Source: Verrucomicrobiota bacterium
Lineage (GTDB): Bacteria; Verrucomicrobiota; Verrucomicrobiia; Limisphaerales; UBA1319
NCBI GenBank assembly: GCA_022709905.1
Contig: JAKLHY010000032.1
Span: forward strand, 1-64,000
Reading direction: 5' to 3'
Length of the DNA: 64,000 bases
Position 1 is the first letter of the stretch; every line of letters begins with the position of its first letter. The translations under genes and the position numbers were made by a program. Below, in pieces: positions 61,678 through 64,000 of this stretch. The notes beneath the pieces are model-generated. The model was not told the origin of the DNA, ran no database searches, and saw nothing but the letters and a program-made list of their open reading frames with translations.

Positions 61678-64000
61678 ATGACCTACAAAAAGAAACTTAT
61701 TGAAGTTGCACTGCCGCTAGAGGATATCAATCGCGAGGCGGCGAGGGAGAAGTCCATCCGGCATGGGCATCCGTCCACACTGCATTTGTGGTGGGCGCGA
61801 CGGCCGTTGGCGGCGTGCCGGGCGGTACTGTTTGCGTCGCTGGTTGATGATCCTTCGGAGTGCGTGGCGGTGTTGATGGCGGATGTGGGCAAGCGGAAGG
61901 CGGCGGAGAAACTGCTCGCGGCGCAACGCAAAGCGTGGGAGACGCGCAAGGCGATGTTCGACAAGGCGGTTGCGTTCGGTGTACCGGCCAGCAGCAATCC
62001 GCCACCCGGTCCGGAGCCGAAGCTGGAGGACATCCTCGTCGAGACGGAGCGGGATCGGTTGTTTGAAATTATCCGCGAACTGGTGAAGTGGGAGAATTCC
62101 AACGACGAACGCGTGCTCAACCAGGCGCGGGCGGAGATTCTGCGGTCCACGGGTGGCCATCCGCCGCCGGTGTATGATCCGTTTTGCGGCGGCGGCTCGA
62201 TTCCGCTGGAGGCCCAGCGGCTCGGACTGGAGGCACATGCCAGCGATTTGAATCCCGTGCCGGTGCTCATCAATAAGGCGCTCATCGAGATTCCGCCCCG
62301 GTTCGCGGGCAAGCCGCCGGTGAACCCGGAGTCGCGCCGCAAGCTGGGCGCGTCCGGCTCGTGGAAGGGCGCGGCGGGGCTGGCGGAGGACATTCGTTAC
62401 TACGGCCAATGGATGCGCGACGAGGCGGAGAAACGCATCGGCCATCTGTATCCCAAGGTGAAGCTGCCGAAAGAACATGGCGGCGGCGAAGCGACAGTGA
62501 TTGCGTGGCTGTGGGCGCGCACGGTGGCCAGTCCCAACCCGGCGGCCAAAGGCGCGCATGTTCCGCTGGTGCGGTCGTTCTGGCTCTCGACCAAGGCGGG
62601 CAAAAAGGCGTGGGTTGAACCTGTGGTGGACCAGAGCACGATGACCTACCGGTTTGAGCTTCGCACTGGTAACGGCGAACCGCGCGCGGGCACTGTGAGT
62701 CGCAACGGCGGTCTGTGTCTGCTCACGGGCAGCCCGATGCCGCTTGAATACATCAGAGCCGAGGGCAAAGCAGGAAGGCTTCGCAAACGCCTACTCGCGA
62801 TTGTGGCCGAGGTTTCTTCGGGACGAGTGTTTATTTCCGCGATGGACGAGGACGAACGGATTGCGGAAATGGCAGAGCCGCGCGATGTGCCAGAGACTGA
62901 CATGCCGCCTCAGGCGTTGAGCTTCCGCGTCCAGATTTACGGGATGACGAAACACCGCGACTTATTCACGAAGCGGCAACTTGCACTCATGACGTGTCTC
63001 TGTGACCTGGTGAAAGAGGCGCATGACCGTGCTCTTGCGGACGCAAGCGAGAAGTTCGACACGTCCGACCAGCGGAGCCTTGAGTCTGGCGGCCTGGGCG
63101 CTCGTGCCTACGCCGACGCGGTGACGATTTATCTCGGGTTGACTGTGAGCAAGCTGAGTTGCTTTCACTGCACGCTCGGAATCTGGCGCGCAAGCGATGC
63201 CAAGACCGGTCGAGCATTTGGTCGCCAGTCGGTGCCGATGGTCTGGGATTTTCCCGAAGCGAACCCGCTCGCAGAAGCCGGAGGCGAGATTGATGGAGCA
63301 TTCACTTCCATCTCGAAGTTGTTCGACAAACTGAGTTTTGTTCACGAAGGCAAAGTTCATCAGTGCGACGCGGCGGTGCTCCAACCGCCGCAGTCGGTCG
63401 TGTTTAGCACCGACCCGCCTTACTACGACAACGTGGGTTATGCCGACTTATCCGACTTTTTCTACGTTTGGGTTCGTCGCGCGCTCGCTCCAGTTTTTCC
63501 TGTGCTTCTCAGCACCGTGTTGGTGCCCAAAGCTCAGGAGTTAATTGCGACTCCGTTCAGATTCGGTGGCGACCGGCAAAAAGCAAAAGTGTTTTTCGAG
63601 GAAGGCATGGCAAGGGCATTTGCCAAAATGGACTTGAACCAACGAACGGAGTTTCCAGCCACAATCTATTACGCATTCAAGCAGTCGGAGGACGAAGGGG
63701 ATGAGGACGACGAATCTCAAGGCGGGAGTATGGCTTCAACCGGATGGGAGACGATGCTGGAAGCTTTGTTGAAGGCCGGGTTTACAGTCCAGGGCACTTG
63801 GCCTCTTCGCACGGAGCAAGCGAAGGCACTCAAGGATGCTTTCAATGTGCTCGCCTCCTCGATTGTTCTGGTTTGCCGTCCGCGAGCGAAAGACGCGGGC
63901 GTGGCGTCGCGCCGCGATTTCCTGGCCTCGTTGAAGCGGGAGTTGCCCGAGGCGCTGCGGAATTTGCAGAAGGGCAACATCGCGCCGGTGGATCTGGCCC
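61678..64000 (+). CDS. DUF1156 adenine-specific DNA methyltransferase (cut by window edge)
   Basis: 774 codons visible, open to the end. The start MTYKKKLIEVALPLEDINRE leads into REKSIRHGHPSTLHLWWARR, the DUF1156 signature. Motif I is VYDPFCGGGSIPLEAQRLG (Asp167) and motif IV STDPPYYDNVGYADLSDFFY (Asp579-Pro-Pro-Tyr582). It is a permuted-looking N6-adenine type, and an inserted region separates the motifs. DUF1156 methylases pair with DUF499 ATPases and SNF2-type helicases in defence loci. The expected partner genes would lie beyond the window. Confidence 0.88.
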   Translation, partial: MTYKKKLIEVALPLEDINREAAREKSIRHGHPSTLHLWWARRPLAACRAVLFASLVDDPSECVAVLMADVGKRKAAEKLLAAQRKAWETRKAMFDKAVAFGVPASSNPPPGPEPKLEDILVETERDRLFEIIRELVKWENSNDERVLNQARAEILRSTGGHPPPVYDPFCGGGSIPLEAQRLGLEAHASDLNPVPVLINKALIEIPPRFAGKPPVNPESRRKLGASGSWKGAAGLAEDIRYYGQWMRDEAEKRIGHLYPKVKLPKEHGGGEATVIAWLWARTVASPNPAAKGAHVPLVRSFWLSTKAGKKAWVEPVVDQSTMTYRFELRTGNGEPRAGTVSRNGGLCLLTGSPMPLEYIRAEGKAGRLRKRLLAIVAEVSSGRVFISAMDEDERIAEMAEPRDVPETDMPPQALSFRVQIYGMTKHRDLFTKRQLALMTCLCDLVKEAHDRALADASEKFDTSDQRSLESGGLGARAYADAVTIYLGLTVSKLSCFHCTLGIWRASDAKTGRAFGRQSVPMVWDFPEANPLAEAGGEIDGAFTSISKLFDKLSFVHEGKVHQCDAAVLQPPQSVVFSTDPPYYDNVGYADLSDFFYVWVRRALAPVFPVLLSTVLVPKAQELIATPFRFGGDRQKAKVFFEEGMARAFAKMDLNQRTEFPATIYYAFKQSEDEGDEDDESQGGSMASTGWETMLEALLKAGFTVQGTWPLRTEQAKALKDAFNVLASSIVLVCRPRAKDAGVASRRDFLASLKRELPEALRNLQKGNIAPVDLA

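Noticed and set aside
1-64000. CRISPR array
   Set aside because: No array of direct repeats with unique spacers was seen; the 22-bp-period iterons lack spacers of independent origin and sit upstream of repA.
19440-64000. attR copy of the tRNA-Leu 3' end within the window
   Set aside because: I found no second copy of the T-arm/acceptor segment; the element appears to continue past the right edge.

Overview
The window looks like a chromosomal segment of a Verrucomicrobiota-type bacterium, probably a Pedosphaera/Limisphaera relative. The evidence is indirect. It combines a DUF1080 sugar hydrolase, a PQQ-type beta-propeller, a Tat-exported Gfo/Idh/MocA oxidoreductase, and large secreted Ig/RCC1/CBM proteins ending in the RFYRV- or FYRVKQ-like C-termini common in that phylum. 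The spaced GTCCATnnGTGTCCAT intergenic motif also fits. No rRNA is present to confirm this.

Region 1 (1-19,380) is chromosomal. It holds carbohydrate and redox genes (DUF1080, lipoprotein, PQQ propeller, Gfo/Idh/MocA), then murI and a tight purB-tilS pair (4-nt overlap), an M28 peptidase, and a YjfB-like small protein. It also holds two decayed secreted-protein genes, one frameshifted and one with its 5' end replaced by an IS1634-family transposase fragment. Two copies of a ~115-bp dispersed repeat lie at 9.9 and 15.0 kb.

Region 2 (19,380-50,000) is an integrated plasmid-like element next to a tRNA-Leu(TAA) gene. A tyrosine recombinase lacking the usual first catalytic arginine is followed by a 1,700-residue methyltransferase-helicase fusion, small plasmid-type proteins and radC. 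A ~1.3-kb structured non-coding stretch then lies upstream of a conserved hypothetical gene on the minus strand. Next come parA plus a ribbon-helix-helix partner, five 22-bp iterons, a RepA-type initiator, an ECF sigma operon, a MOBF relaxase without a helicase domain, a coupling ATPase, and membrane/coiled-coil proteins. No other type IV secretion genes are visible, so the element looks mobilizable rather than self-conjugative. A 4.8-kb IS4-family element (11-bp target duplication, DUF6788 passenger gene) has inserted and has itself been split by an IS21-family element. Beyond it are a sigma factor/ImmA-IrrE operon and a lamin-tail-like protein.

Region 3 (50,000-64,000, continuing past the edge) is a defence island. 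A LysR-type regulator with an inverted-repeat operator is divergent from a chain of overlapping genes: SNF2 helicase-DUF3883, sacsin-like GHKL ATPase, HNH-SAVED effector, CD-NTase, an unrecognised Rossmann-like protein, and a DUF1156 adenine methyltransferase cut by the window edge. The chain appears to embed a two-gene CBASS cassette inside a helicase/ATPase/methylase system.

The two most novel candidates are the large minus-strand RNA with its companion protein (28.1-30.1 kb), and the composite defence operon with its unknown Rossmann protein. In the element, several small genes and the RNA candidate share extended -10 (TGnTAnAAn) promoters.
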